Source: CALJIC01 sp039805565 (GTDB lineage Bacteria; Chloroflexota; Chloroflexia; Chloroflexales; Roseiflexaceae). From it: 14,558 nucleotides of DNA. This document shows, piece after piece, positions 1 to 6,553 of this stretch (the first letter of the stretch is position 1; every line of letters begins with the position of its first letter). The translations under genes were made by a program, and so were the position numbers. The stretch spans positions 1-14,558 of the forward strand of contig JBDLTZ010000252.1 of the NCBI GenBank assembly GCA_039805565.1, in the 5' to 3' direction. The notes beneath the pieces were generated by a model. It had not been told where the DNA came from. It searched no databases and saw only the letters and a list, made by a program, of their open reading frames with translations.

Positions 1-2
1 TC

Positions 3-329
3 CTCTCTGGGCTGGGCGAGAATCAGAACGGGCCGTGGGGGTTTGACACCGCCCACGACCCGCGCATCGCTCAGTTGGGAGAGGACTCACACCTGCGACA
101 CACTGCCCGTGGGCATGATCATCCGCATCGACATCCCGCACAGACGGGGGCGGCGGATCATCATGTGTCGCATCATCACCATCGTGACCGGTTCCTCTTA
201 CGAATATCGTGCTCCTATGCTACCACGCGAGCGAGCCTGAGTCAACCCGCCAAAAGTCTGATCAGCGCTGGTCGTCAAGCGCACGCTGGGCCTCGCGGGC
301 TGCGTCGCGCAAGGCGGCGGCCACGTTGA
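3..329 (+). CDS. Possible C-terminal fragment of a His-rich protein (partial at the left edge)
   Basis: One frame stays open from the left edge to a stop at 327-329. After about 30 residues with high GC at third codon positions it becomes strongly His-rich, with clusters GHDHPHRHP and DHHVSHHHH near nt 110-185. Such tails occur on metal chaperones and metal transporters, so a metal-binding tail is a possible reading, but I do not recognise the family. Against it being real: the last 68 bp overlap the 3' end of the convergent solute-binding protein gene, codon bias fades after the His cluster, and the same CAT-rich stretch reads as Met-rich on the other strand. It could be noncoding. No start codon can be assigned because the gene would begin outside the window. 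Confidence 0.3.
   Translation, partial: LSGLGENQNGPWGFDTAHDPRIAQLGEDSHLRHTARGHDHPHRHPAQTGAADHHVSHHHHRDRFLLRISCSYATTRASLSQPAKSLISAGRQAHAGPRGLRRARRRPR
217..245 (-). promoter_or_regulatory. Promoter-like sequence pointing left, just past the solute-binding protein gene
   Basis: On the minus strand TTGACT (240-245) and TAGCAT (217-222) are separated by exactly 17 bp, and TGG precedes the -10, giving an extended -10 pattern. It begins 17 bp after the stop codon of the leftward lipoprotein gene. It would drive transcription toward the left edge, where only a 31-codon Met-rich frame (about nt 76-171) can be seen. This is a pattern match only; the transcribed gene, if any, lies outside the window. 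Confidence 0.3.
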
Positions 330-1635
330 GGTCCGGCTCGCGGATGGCGCGCTCGAGCACTCCACGCAGCAGCGGGTCTGCGGTGGAGCCCCAGAAGGGC
401 GTGGCGACGTAGGCGCGCGGCGCGAGGTGCTCGAGCTCACCGAGCCAGACGCCCTCGATCGGGTCATCTACCTGGCCCGACTCCTCAGCGACGGACGTCA
501 CGGTGGGGAGACCCCAGTCCTTCCAGACCTGCGCGCCCTCGGCGCCGACGTAGAAGCGCAGGAAGCGCCAGGCGGCGTCGGGGTTGCGGCTCTGCGACGA
601 GATGCCGAAGCCGCCCCAGAAGAGGACGCTGGCGCGCTCGCGGCCGGCGGGCATGCCGACCACGCCGAGCTCCACGCCGGGGTTCTGGCGCAGGCCGCCC
701 TGGGGCCAGCGTCCGAAGACGCGCATGGCAGCCCGCCCCTCCTCGAACTCGGTATTGCCACCGCCGAAGGCCGCTATATCGACCGGAGGCGGGGCGACCC
801 GGTGCCGCCCATAGAGGTCTCGGTAGAACGTGACAGCCTCCTGCGTCTCGGCCGAGTCCAGCGCGCCGACGAAGCTCGAGCCGTCGTCGCTGATCAGCCG
901 GCCGCCCGCCGCCGCCACCCAGGCCTCGAAGCCGCTGGTCCAGGGCCCAGGGAGCTGCACGCCCCACACATCCGGAGCGGCGTCGCCGTCGATGTCGCGG
1001 GTGAGGGCCTGCGCCGTGCGGAGAAAGTCGTCCCAGGTCCAGCCCTCCTTGGGGTAGGGCACGCCGTACTCGTCAAACAGCTTCTTGTTGTAGTAGACCG
1101 CGAGCGGCGAGAAGTCCTTGGGCAGGAGGTACTGGCGGCCCTGCCACTGGCCGGGCTGGAAGACGCCCGGCAGGTAGATGCTCGGGTCAAGCGGGTACTC
1201 ATCGCCGTGGATGAAGTCGTCGAGCGGGAACAGGGCGCCGCGCTGGACGAACATCGGCACGGCGTCATCGCCGATCTGGAGGATGTCGGGCGGATTGCCG
1301 GCCTCGATCTGGTTGACGATCCGGCCGTAGTAGTCGCCGCTGCCCACCGGCTCGAGCTGCACCTGGATGTCGGGGTTCTGCTTCTCGAACTGCTCGATGA
1401 TGCGCTGGTGCGGCGTGAGACCGTCGCCGCTGTCGCCGGTGCCAACCCGCAGCACGACCTTGACCCCCTCGCGGGTGGGGGCGGGCGAGGGGGTAGCGAC
1501 GACCTCACGCTCGACCACCACCGTGGCCGGGACGACCACCGTCTGAACGATGGTCTGGGGCAACTGCTGGCCGGAGCAGGCAGCGAGGAGCGACAGGATG
1601 AGCAGGGGCAGCAGCCTGTGTGACTTCGTGGCCAT
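262..1635 (-). CDS. ABC transporter extracellular solute-binding lipoprotein, family 1 (sugar type)
   Basis: A 457-residue protein of the family-1 solute-binding group (UgpB/MalE-like), which captures sugars or similar solutes outside the membrane for an ABC importer. A short basic N-terminus, hydrophobic core and lipobox LAAC with Cys20 mark it as a lipoprotein. A Val/Thr/Pro-rich linker (about residues 28-56) tethers the binding domain. Family features are clear: a binding-lobe start at about residue 60 (VVLRVGTGDSGDG), NPDIQVQLEPVGSGDYYGRI, PPDILQIGDD, and the AVYYNKKLFDEYG...GWTWDDF segment near residues 180-205. The ATG at 1635 is used because it begins a complete signal peptide; no strong ribosome site is visible. 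No permease or ATPase gene of the importer class adjoins it, so the substrate is unknown. It is transcribed divergently from the ECF sigma gene. Confidence 0.93.
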   Translation of the reverse strand: MATKSHRLLPLLILSLLAACSGQQLPQTIVQTVVVPATVVVEREVVATPSPAPTREGVKVVLRVGTGDSGDGLTPHQRIIEQFEKQNPDIQVQLEPVGSGDYYGRIVNQIEAGNPPDILQIGDDAVPMFVQRGALFPLDDFIHGDEYPLDPSIYLPGVFQPGQWQGRQYLLPKDFSPLAVYYNKKLFDEYGVPYPKEGWTWDDFLRTAQALTRDIDGDAAPDVWGVQLPGPWTSGFEAWVAAAGGRLISDDGSSFVGALDSAETQEAVTFYRDLYGRHRVAPPPVDIAAFGGGNTEFEEGRAAMRVFGRWPQGGLRQNPGVELGVVGMPAGRERASVLFWGGFGISSQSRNPDAAWRFLRFYVGAEGAQVWKDWGLPTVTSVAEESGQVDDPIEGVWLGELEHLAPRAYVATPFWGSTADPLLRGVLERAIREPDLNVAAALRDAAREAQRALDDQR

Positions 1636-1680
1636 TGGGCGAGTCTCACTTTCAGGCTGGGGAGTACGTTATGTCAGAAC

Positions 1681-1709
1681 AGTATACCATCCGTATAGAG
1701 CTGTCACAA
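1681..1709 (-). promoter_or_regulatory. Sigma-70-type promoter of the solute-binding protein gene
   Basis: On the minus strand TTGTGA (1704-1709) lies 17 bp from TATACT (1681-1686), preceded by TGG, so the -10 is of the extended type. The predicted start of transcription is near 1674, giving a leader of about 40 nt before the ATG at 1635. An inverted repeat, TATAC-N5-GTATA (1683-1697), covers the -10 and part of the spacer and could be an operator. No matching regulator can be named. Confidence 0.6.
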
Positions 1710-1726
1710 AACCTGACGCTGCGGTG

Positions 1727-1732
1727 TATAGT
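1727..1732 (+). promoter_or_regulatory. Possible -10 element for the sigma factor operon
   Basis: TATAGT lies 28 bp before the ATG of the ECF sigma gene and differs from TATAAT at one position. No convincing -35 hexamer stands 16-18 bp upstream; that place is taken by the -35 of the divergent promoter. The operon may instead use an ECF-type or activator-dependent promoter, which I cannot identify. Confidence 0.3.
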
Positions 1733-1760
1733 GATCGGGAAGCGAACACGGAGCTGACCG

Positions 1761-2357
1761 ATGGTTGACGCCGCGGGGCGCGAGATCGAGGCGACTGACA
1801 GCGACGCGCGGCTGCTGGAGCGGCTGCGGCGCGGCGATGAGGCCGCGTTCGAGCAGCTGTTCGAGCGGCACTACGCCACGGTGTACCGCGCACTGTTCGG
1901 CCTGCTCGGCAGCCGCGAGGCGTCCGAGGACCTGGCGCAGGAGACGTTTCTGGCGCTGCTCAGCAGCCCGCCGCGCCGCGACGCGGGGGCCTCGCTGGCG
2001 GCCTGGCTTTGCCGGGTGGCGCTGAACCGGGCCTACAACGCCCTCCGGAGCGAGCGGCGCGAGCATGCGCGGGCCGAGCGGCTGGCGGAGCCGGCACAGG
2101 CCGATGGCCCTGAGGAGCACGCGGCGCGCGCGGAGGACCAGGCGCGCGTGCGGGCGGCGCTGGCGCGACTGCCGGAGCGGCAGGCGCGGCTGCTGCTGCT
2201 GCGGCACGCCGGGCTCTCCTACGCCGAGGTGGCCCAAGCGCTCGAGGTGGCCCCGGGCTCGGTGGGGACGCTGCTGGCGCGCGCCGAGCGGGCGTTCGTG
2301 GCGATATACGCCCAATATGACAGCGGAGCGGAGGAGCAGCATGACGAGCTGTCCTGA
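1761..2357 (+). CDS. ECF-type RNA polymerase sigma factor
   Basis: A 198-residue sigma-70 family factor of the extracytoplasmic function group, which directs RNA polymerase to a dedicated promoter set when freed from its anti-sigma factor. Region 2 spans about residues 25-90 and includes FEQLFERHYATVYRALFGLL and the SREASEDLAQETFLALL helix that contacts core polymerase and the -10. Region 4 is at about 140-185 (LARLPERQARLLLLRHAGL, then AYAEVAQALEVAPGSVGTLL-like helix-turn-helix reading SYAEVAQALEVAPGSVGTLL). No region 1 or 3 is present, as expected. The ATG has GGAG 8 bp upstream (1749-1752). Its 3' end overlaps the anti-sigma gene by 17 bp, the usual sign of translational coupling between a sigma factor and its cognate inhibitor. 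The inducing signal cannot be read from the sequence. Confidence 0.93.
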   Translation: MVDAAGREIEATDSDARLLERLRRGDEAAFEQLFERHYATVYRALFGLLGSREASEDLAQETFLALLSSPPRRDAGASLAAWLCRVALNRAYNALRSERREHARAERLAEPAQADGPEEHAARAEDQARVRAALARLPERQARLLLLRHAGLSYAEVAQALEVAPGSVGTLLARAERAFVAIYAQYDSGAEEQHDELS

Positions 2358-3459
2358 CGAGGGAGCCCTGCGCGCTTACCTGGACGGCGAGTTGCCGGCG
2401 CAGGTACGCGACACGGTCCGGGCGCATATCGGAGCCTGCGCGGCCTGCGCCGGCCACCTCGATGCGCTGCGGGAGGCAACGGCGCGGACGGCGGCACTGC
2501 TCGCTGCGCCCGCCCCGGACACACAAGCGGCACTTACGCGCGCGCGGGCCAGCATGAGGCCGCGCGCCTCAGCTACAATACCCCACAGGAGAACCCCGAT
2601 GACCTCTACCAGACGATGGACCCGACCACTAGCCGCGGTGAGCGCCGTGGTGATCGCGATCGCCCTCCTGGCGCTGCCGCCGGTGCAGGCCGCGGCCGAC
2701 CAGCTGCTGAAGATCTTCCGCGTGCAGGAAGTGGTGTTCGTGCCGGTGAGCCAGGAGCGGATGCAGCAGCTCGAGCAGCTGAACTTCGACGAGTCGACGC
2801 TGTTCGTGACCGAGCCTGAGCGGGTGAACACCCCGGCCGAGCCGCGTACAGTGGCGAGCGCGCAGGAGGCCGAGGGCCTGGTGGGCTACCCCGTGGCGCA
2901 GCTCGCGCCGGAGGGTGGCGTGCCGAGCGAGATCGTGGTCCACGACCGCGGCGTCTACCAGTTCCAGGTGAATGTCGCGGCCGCACGGGAGCTCCTCCAG
3001 CTCGCGGGGGTCACCAACGTGCAACTTCCCGACGCACTGGGCGAGGCGCCGATCACCGCAGATATGGCGCCGACGGTGATCACCAGGTACCAGGGCCAGG
3101 GCTACACTGTGACGCTCGCACAGGGGCGCAGCCCACAGGTCACGGTGCCGGAGGGCGTGGAGCTGTCCCAGCTCGGCAGCGCGATGCTCCAGCTGCTCGG
3201 GACGTCCCCGGACCAGGCGCAGACGCTCAGCCAGCAGATCGACTGGAGCACGACCTTCGTCTTCCCGTTCCCGGCCGACATGAGCGGCGTGCGGCCGGTG
3301 GAGGTGCGCGGCACGAAGGGTCTGCTGGTGAGCGGCCGGAGCGAGGGCGAGCGCAACCCGCACCTGTACTGGCAGGACGGCGACCGCTTCTACGTGCTCG
3401 AGGCCAGCGGCGACATCCGCGAAGCGGACTTCCTGGCGCTGGCCGAGTCGGTGCGGTAG
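2341..3459 (+). CDS. Membrane-anchored anti-sigma factor with N-terminal zinc finger (zf-HC2/ZAS)
   Basis: A predicted 372-residue inhibitor of the preceding sigma factor. The N-terminus carries the ZAS zinc motif H29-x3-C33-x2-C36 with Cys4 in front, the domain that holds ECF sigma factors at the membrane. A basic stretch (residues 83-95) precedes one membrane helix at about 97-118, then an extracytoplasmic domain of about 250 residues that begins QLLKIFRVQEVVFVPV and is probably the sensory part; I do not recognise a named domain in it. The frame stays open upstream to 2065, but that part overlaps the sigma gene. The ATG at 2341 is chosen because GGAGG stands 6 bp before it and the zinc motif starts there. 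An in-frame ATG at 2599 would give a protein lacking the zinc finger and is less likely. What the outer domain senses is unknown. Confidence 0.88.
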   Translation: MTSCPDEGALRAYLDGELPAQVRDTVRAHIGACAACAGHLDALREATARTAALLAAPAPDTQAALTRARASMRPRASATIPHRRTPMTSTRRWTRPLAAVSAVVIAIALLALPPVQAAADQLLKIFRVQEVVFVPVSQERMQQLEQLNFDESTLFVTEPERVNTPAEPRTVASAQEAEGLVGYPVAQLAPEGGVPSEIVVHDRGVYQFQVNVAAARELLQLAGVTNVQLPDALGEAPITADMAPTVITRYQGQGYTVTLAQGRSPQVTVPEGVELSQLGSAMLQLLGTSPDQAQTLSQQIDWSTTFVFPFPADMSGVRPVEVRGTKGLLVSGRSEGERNPHLYWQDGDRFYVLEASGDIREADFLALAESVR

Positions 3460-3465
3460 GCCCAG

Positions 3466-3494
3466 GGCGTGAGGCGTGAGTCTTGAGTCTTGAG
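3466..3494 (+). repeat. Short tandem 7-mer repeats between anti-sigma and ATPase genes
   Basis: GGCGTGA occurs twice in tandem (3466-3479), followed by GAGTCTT twice plus GAG (3478-3494). They lie in the 59-bp gap after the anti-sigma stop codon. They look like replication-slippage products; no function is evident. Confidence 0.6.
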
Positions 3495-3518
3495 ACCCAG
3501 TCAGGACGGCAACACCGC

Positions 3519-4469
3519 ATGAGCGACTACGCGATCGAGACGACCGGCCTCCGCAAGGTCTATGGCGCGAAGGTGGCCGTGGCCGACCTCACCCTGCACG
3601 TACCGCGGGGTGAGGTCTTCGGCTTCCTGGGGCCGAATGGGGCCGGCAAGAGCACTTCGGTAAAGATGCTGCTGGGGCTGGTGCGGCCGACCGACGGTAG
3701 GGCGCGGGTGCTCGGCCGGCTGCCGGGGGCGCCTATCGCTATGGCCCGGATCGGCTTTCTGCCGGAGCACTTCCGCTTCCACGAGTGGCTGCGGGCCGCC
3801 GAGCTGCTGGACCTGCACGGGCAGTTGCTGCGGATGGACCCGGCTACGCGGCGGCGACGTATCCCCGAGGCGCTCGAGCAAGTGGGGCTGGCCGACCAGG
3901 CACAGCGCACGCTCGCCGGCTTCTCAAAGGGCATGCTGCAGCGCATCGGGCTCGCGCAGGCGCTGCTGAGCGACCCGGAGCTGGTGTTCCTGGACGAGCC
4001 GACCTCGGCGCTCGACCCGTTCGGGCGGCTCCTGGTGCGCGGCGTGATCCGCGAGCTGCGCGCCCGCGGCACGACAGTGTTTCTCAACTCGCACCTGCTC
4101 GGCGAGGTCGAGGCGACCTGCGACCGGGTAGCCTTCATCCGCGAGGGGCGCGTGCTACGGACGGCGGCGATGAGCGAGCTGGCGGGCGGGCGGCTGCGGG
4201 TGGAGCTGCGGGCAAGCGGCGTGACGCCTGAGCTGCTGGCGTGGCTGCGCGAGGTGACTGGCGGGCAGGTGCAGCCGGCCGAAGGGGAGGCGCGGGCGAC
4301 CGAGGGCGCGGAGACATATCTGCTCGAGCTGGAGGACGAGGCGGCGCTCCCGGCGCTGGCCGAGCGGGTGGTGGCGAGCGGCGCACGGCTGTTCGCTCTC
4401 ACGCCGACGCGGCTCTCGCTGGAGCAGCTGTTCCTCGAGGTGATCGGGGCGCGGGACAGCGGGCAGTAG
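3519..4469 (+). CDS. ABC-2 type transporter ATP-binding protein
   Basis: A 316-residue ATPase subunit that would power an ABC-2 exporter or multi-step membrane complex. Walker A is GPNGAGKST (residues 38-46). The signature region reads FSKGMLQR (135-142), the SKGM variant common in ABC-2 ATPases instead of LSGGQ. Walker B with catalytic Glu is LVFLDEP (155-161; Glu160), the D-loop is SALDP, and the switch His is His192 in NSHLL. A C-terminal extension of about 90 residues after the core is typical of this class. An upstream TTG at 3483 is in frame, but the ATG at 3519 begins the standard N-terminus; its ribosome site is weak. It follows the sigma/anti-sigma pair by 59 bp and is probably in the same operon. 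No permease follows it. The nearest candidate partner is the leftward permease at 5721-6551. Confidence 0.92.
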   Translation: MSDYAIETTGLRKVYGAKVAVADLTLHVPRGEVFGFLGPNGAGKSTSVKMLLGLVRPTDGRARVLGRLPGAPIAMARIGFLPEHFRFHEWLRAAELLDLHGQLLRMDPATRRRRIPEALEQVGLADQAQRTLAGFSKGMLQRIGLAQALLSDPELVFLDEPTSALDPFGRLLVRGVIRELRARGTTVFLNSHLLGEVEATCDRVAFIREGRVLRTAAMSELAGGRLRVELRASGVTPELLAWLREVTGGQVQPAEGEARATEGAETYLLELEDEAALPALAERVVASGARLFALTPTRLSLEQLFLEVIGARDSGQ

Positions 4470-4496
4470 CGTCCCCGACAGCTGAGGCTTATACAC

Positions 4497-4532
4497 AAGC
4501 GCGCGGGCATCACGGCAGATGCTCGTGCGTTT
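4497..4532 (+). terminator. Rho-independent-type terminator after the sigma/anti-sigma/ATPase unit
   Basis: The arms 4497-4511 and 4518-4532 pair over 15 positions, with three G-T wobbles and A-T pairs at the base, around the six-base loop ACGGCA. The 3' arm runs into TTTT. It lies 28 bp after the ATPase stop codon and 120 bp before the sortase gene, so it probably ends the operon and leaves the sortase gene on its own promoter. Confidence 0.6.
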
Positions 4533-4652
4533 TCTGTGTGCGGCCAGTTTCGGAACCAGACTGTCATCGAAGCGCAAGCCTCTTTCGGGTGCCGCTAGGG
4601 TATCCTACGGGTGCAGCCGAGCCGAAGCACATCACTCTAGAAAGGCCGCCCG

Positions 4653-5540
4653 ATGCTGCGTACCACCCTTCTTTTCGTCATTGTTCTTACGCTGAGCGCG
4701 TGTGACGCTGCCCCGCCCTTGGCGCTGCAGAGTGCCCCCGTAGCCCCCACAGTTCCCGCCCCGACCGCTCAGATCATTGGCGAGACCGAGGCGCCCATCC
4801 TACCCACCGGCGTGCCGGCGCCTGCCCCAACCGAAGCACCGCTCGCAGTGGCATCGCCTGAGCAGAAGCTGAGCCCCGCCTACCAGGCCGCGCCGGAGCC
4901 AATGCTCGCTGCCACCGCCCAGATCTTGATGGACACCCCCGTGCTCGAGCCGACGCCCGAGCCGGTCACAGTGGAACCGGCGCCCGCGTCGCCCGAGGCT
5001 GTGGATGTCATCGACCCGGCCGCCCAGGCGGCCCCTGCCGAGCAGCCGGCGTCGTTCGAGGCCGCGCTCGTCGATGCGCCGGTGGCGCCCGGGCCGCGCG
5101 GCGTGGTGCGAATCGTGATCGAGGCGATCGGGCTGGACCGCGTGCCGCAGGAGGTGAGCACCGACGCCAACGGCGTGCCGTTCGTACCGAAGCACGACGT
5201 CGCATGGTTCAGGCAGAGCGCCATACCGGGCGAGGGGGAGAACATCGTCCTGTGGGGCCACGCGCTGCGCTTCAGCGACACGCCGGAGGTGCCCGCGCCG
5301 TTCGGGCAGCTCAGCAAGCTCGTGCCGGGCGACCGCATCACCCTGTATGACGCGGCGGGCGGCGAGCGTTCCTACCGCATCGCGCAGCAGGTGTGGGCCA
5401 CGCCGGACCAGGTGCAGTACATCCTGCCGATGGGCCGCGAGCAGGTGACACTCGTCTCGTGCATTGGGGACCGGGTGGTGAGGGAGAACGGCGTGACCAT
5501 GACTCACCGACTGATCACGATCGCCGAGCCTGAGGCGTAG
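4653..5540 (+). CDS. Sortase-family transpeptidase, predicted lipoprotein
   Basis: A 295-residue protein whose C-terminal half (about 150-293) is a sortase domain. The catalytic triad can be placed: His203 in VLWGHAL, Cys270 in VTLVSCIGD and Arg286 in MTHRLI. Sortases cleave a sorting motif in a secreted protein and join it to an amine, or act in housekeeping processing. The N-terminus is unusual: a hydrophobic segment ends in the lipobox LSAC with Cys17, so it appears lipid-anchored where most sortases use a membrane helix. A Pro/Ala/Glu-rich acidic linker of about 125 residues follows. The ATG at 4653 has AAAGG 7 bp upstream. No LPxTG-like substrate is encoded in the window. The overall fold resembles the class E/F-type sortases of high-GC bacteria, but I would not fix the class. 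Confidence 0.88.
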   Translation: MLRTTLLFVIVLTLSACDAAPPLALQSAPVAPTVPAPTAQIIGETEAPILPTGVPAPAPTEAPLAVASPEQKLSPAYQAAPEPMLAATAQILMDTPVLEPTPEPVTVEPAPASPEAVDVIDPAAQAAPAEQPASFEAALVDAPVAPGPRGVVRIVIEAIGLDRVPQEVSTDANGVPFVPKHDVAWFRQSAIPGEGENIVLWGHALRFSDTPEVPAPFGQLSKLVPGDRITLYDAAGGERSYRIAQQVWATPDQVQYILPMGREQVTLVSCIGDRVVRENGVTMTHRLITIAEPEA

Positions 5541-5641
5541 GCTGGGCGGCAAAGGGCGTGAGCGTAGGCTCAGAGAGCCCTTCTGCGCTCGATACGGCAG
5601 CAATCCAGCCGGCGCTTGAGTGGCGCGTCCGCCGCATCCTT

Positions 5642-5699
5642 TGTCATACTGAGCGCAGCCGAGCATCTTGGAAGACTCTTCGCTGCGCTCAGAGTGACA
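5642..5699. repeat. 58-bp imperfect palindrome, TGTCAT...TGACA repeat family
   Basis: The arms 5642-5663 and 5678-5699 match as inverted repeats at 18 of 22 positions, with the core CTGAGCGCAGC perfect, around a 14-base centre. It lies between the convergent sortase and permease genes, 22 bp past the permease stop, and may fold at the 3' end of either transcript. From memory, near-identical TGTCATNCTGAGCGNAGC elements are scattered between genes in many environmental bacteria, including Chloroflexota. A related half-copy lies at 12943-12970. Confidence 0.75.
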
Positions 5700-5720
5700 C
5701 GTTCCTGCCGGATGAACGCT

Positions 5721-6551
5721 TTACAGATCGCGCCGCCCGAAGGAGCGCACGGCGAGCATGAGCGCGGCGAGGCCGTAGAGCGCGGCGTAGGCCACCATCG
5801 CCTCGCTGGGGACGGATGCAACCGAGAAGGGCGTTGGGAAGCTGTTGGCGAGCGGCGGCTGCATGACGTAGGCCGCCCGCCGCCAGAGGGCCTCGACCGG
5901 CAGCAGCAGGCTCGAGACCACGCCCACGCGCACGGCCGCATCGGACTGGAGCAGCGCGCCGATCTGCTCGACCCACGCACCGATGAAGGCCAGGCCGTAG
6001 AGCAGAAACAGCGTAACACCGTTGGTGAGCGTGGAGAGGCGCGTGCCGCCGAGCAGCGAGAGCGACACCAGCACCAGCGCCTCAAGGATCAGCAGCCCCA
6101 CCCCCTGGAGCGCGTTCGGCGGCGTGTAGCCGGTGAGCGCGCGCATCACCAGCAGCACCCCACCGCCAAGCAGCCCCAGGAACAGCGCCAGCATCAGCGC
6201 GTAGCCCAGCCACTTCCCGAGCAGCACCTGCCAGCGCCGCACCGGCCGCGTCACGATCGACTGGATCGTATGCGTGGTGATCTCGCCCGACACTGAGTCC
6301 ACCGACGCGAAGATTGCCAGCATCACCGTGAGGAAGTGCACGACGTACAGCCCGGCCAGCAGCAGGAAGCTGTGCGCTTGGCGGATCGCAAGCTGCGGCG
6401 TCCCTTCGCGCACCAGCTCCGCATTGATGAACCGCACCCCGAGCCCGAAGAGCAGCAGGAAGAGCGCGCCGGCCACAAGCGCGGCCAGGGCCATGCGCCG
6501 GCGCCGGGCCTCATGGAAGGTGAGCCAAGTGATCGTGGCGATGGTGTGCAC
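5721..6551 (-). CDS. ABC-2 type transporter permease
   Basis: A 276-residue integral membrane protein of the ABC-2/NosY-like permease group. An amphipathic N-terminus (HEARRRRM) precedes about six hydrophobic helices, near residues 20-42, 62-84, 114-135, 141-160, 167-187 and 252-267. The cytoplasmic segment VDSVSGEITTHTIQSIVTRP (84-103), followed by VRRWQVLLGKWLGY, is the family's typical coupling region. Translation starts at GTG 6551, two bases after the response regulator stop; an internal ATG at residue 20 would remove the N-terminal helix and is less likely. A G-rich possible ribosome site lies inside the regulator's 3' end. It is the last gene of the kinase-regulator-permease unit. With no ATPase in that unit, the ATPase at 3519-4469 is the obvious candidate partner, by inference only. 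Confidence 0.88.
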   Translation of the reverse strand: MHTIATITWLTFHEARRRRMALAALVAGALFLLLFGLGVRFINAELVREGTPQLAIRQAHSFLLLAGLYVVHFLTVMLAIFASVDSVSGEITTHTIQSIVTRPVRRWQVLLGKWLGYALMLALFLGLLGGGVLLVMRALTGYTPPNALQGVGLLILEALVLVSLSLLGGTRLSTLTNGVTLFLLYGLAFIGAWVEQIGALLQSDAAVRVGVVSSLLLPVEALWRRAAYVMQPPLANSFPTPFSVASVPSEAMVAYAALYGLAALMLAVRSFGRRDL

Positions 6552-6553
6552 GG

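Noticed and set aside
68..84. tRNA-like D-arm string (GCTCAGTTGGGAGAG)
   Set aside because: No matching acceptor stem, anticodon arm or T-arm follows at the needed distances, and the D stem has only three of four pairs.
427..1623. Long plus-strand open frame (398 codons)
   Set aside because: Antisense shadow of the solute-binding lipoprotein gene in GC-rich DNA; its translation has low complexity and no domain features.
2065..2340. N-terminal extension of the anti-sigma frame into the sigma gene
   Set aside because: It is the overlapping alternative frame of the sigma factor; the zinc-finger N-terminus and ribosome site fix the start at 2341.
4584..4606. Promoter for the sortase gene using TATCCT (4601-4606)
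   Set aside because: No acceptable -35 at 16-18 bp and only four of six -10 bases match; the sortase promoter must be near, but I cannot place it.
5567..5579. Small GGCTC-AGA-GAGCC hairpin after the sortase gene as its terminator
   Set aside because: Only five pairs with a three-base loop and no T run; the 5642-5699 palindrome is the stronger candidate.
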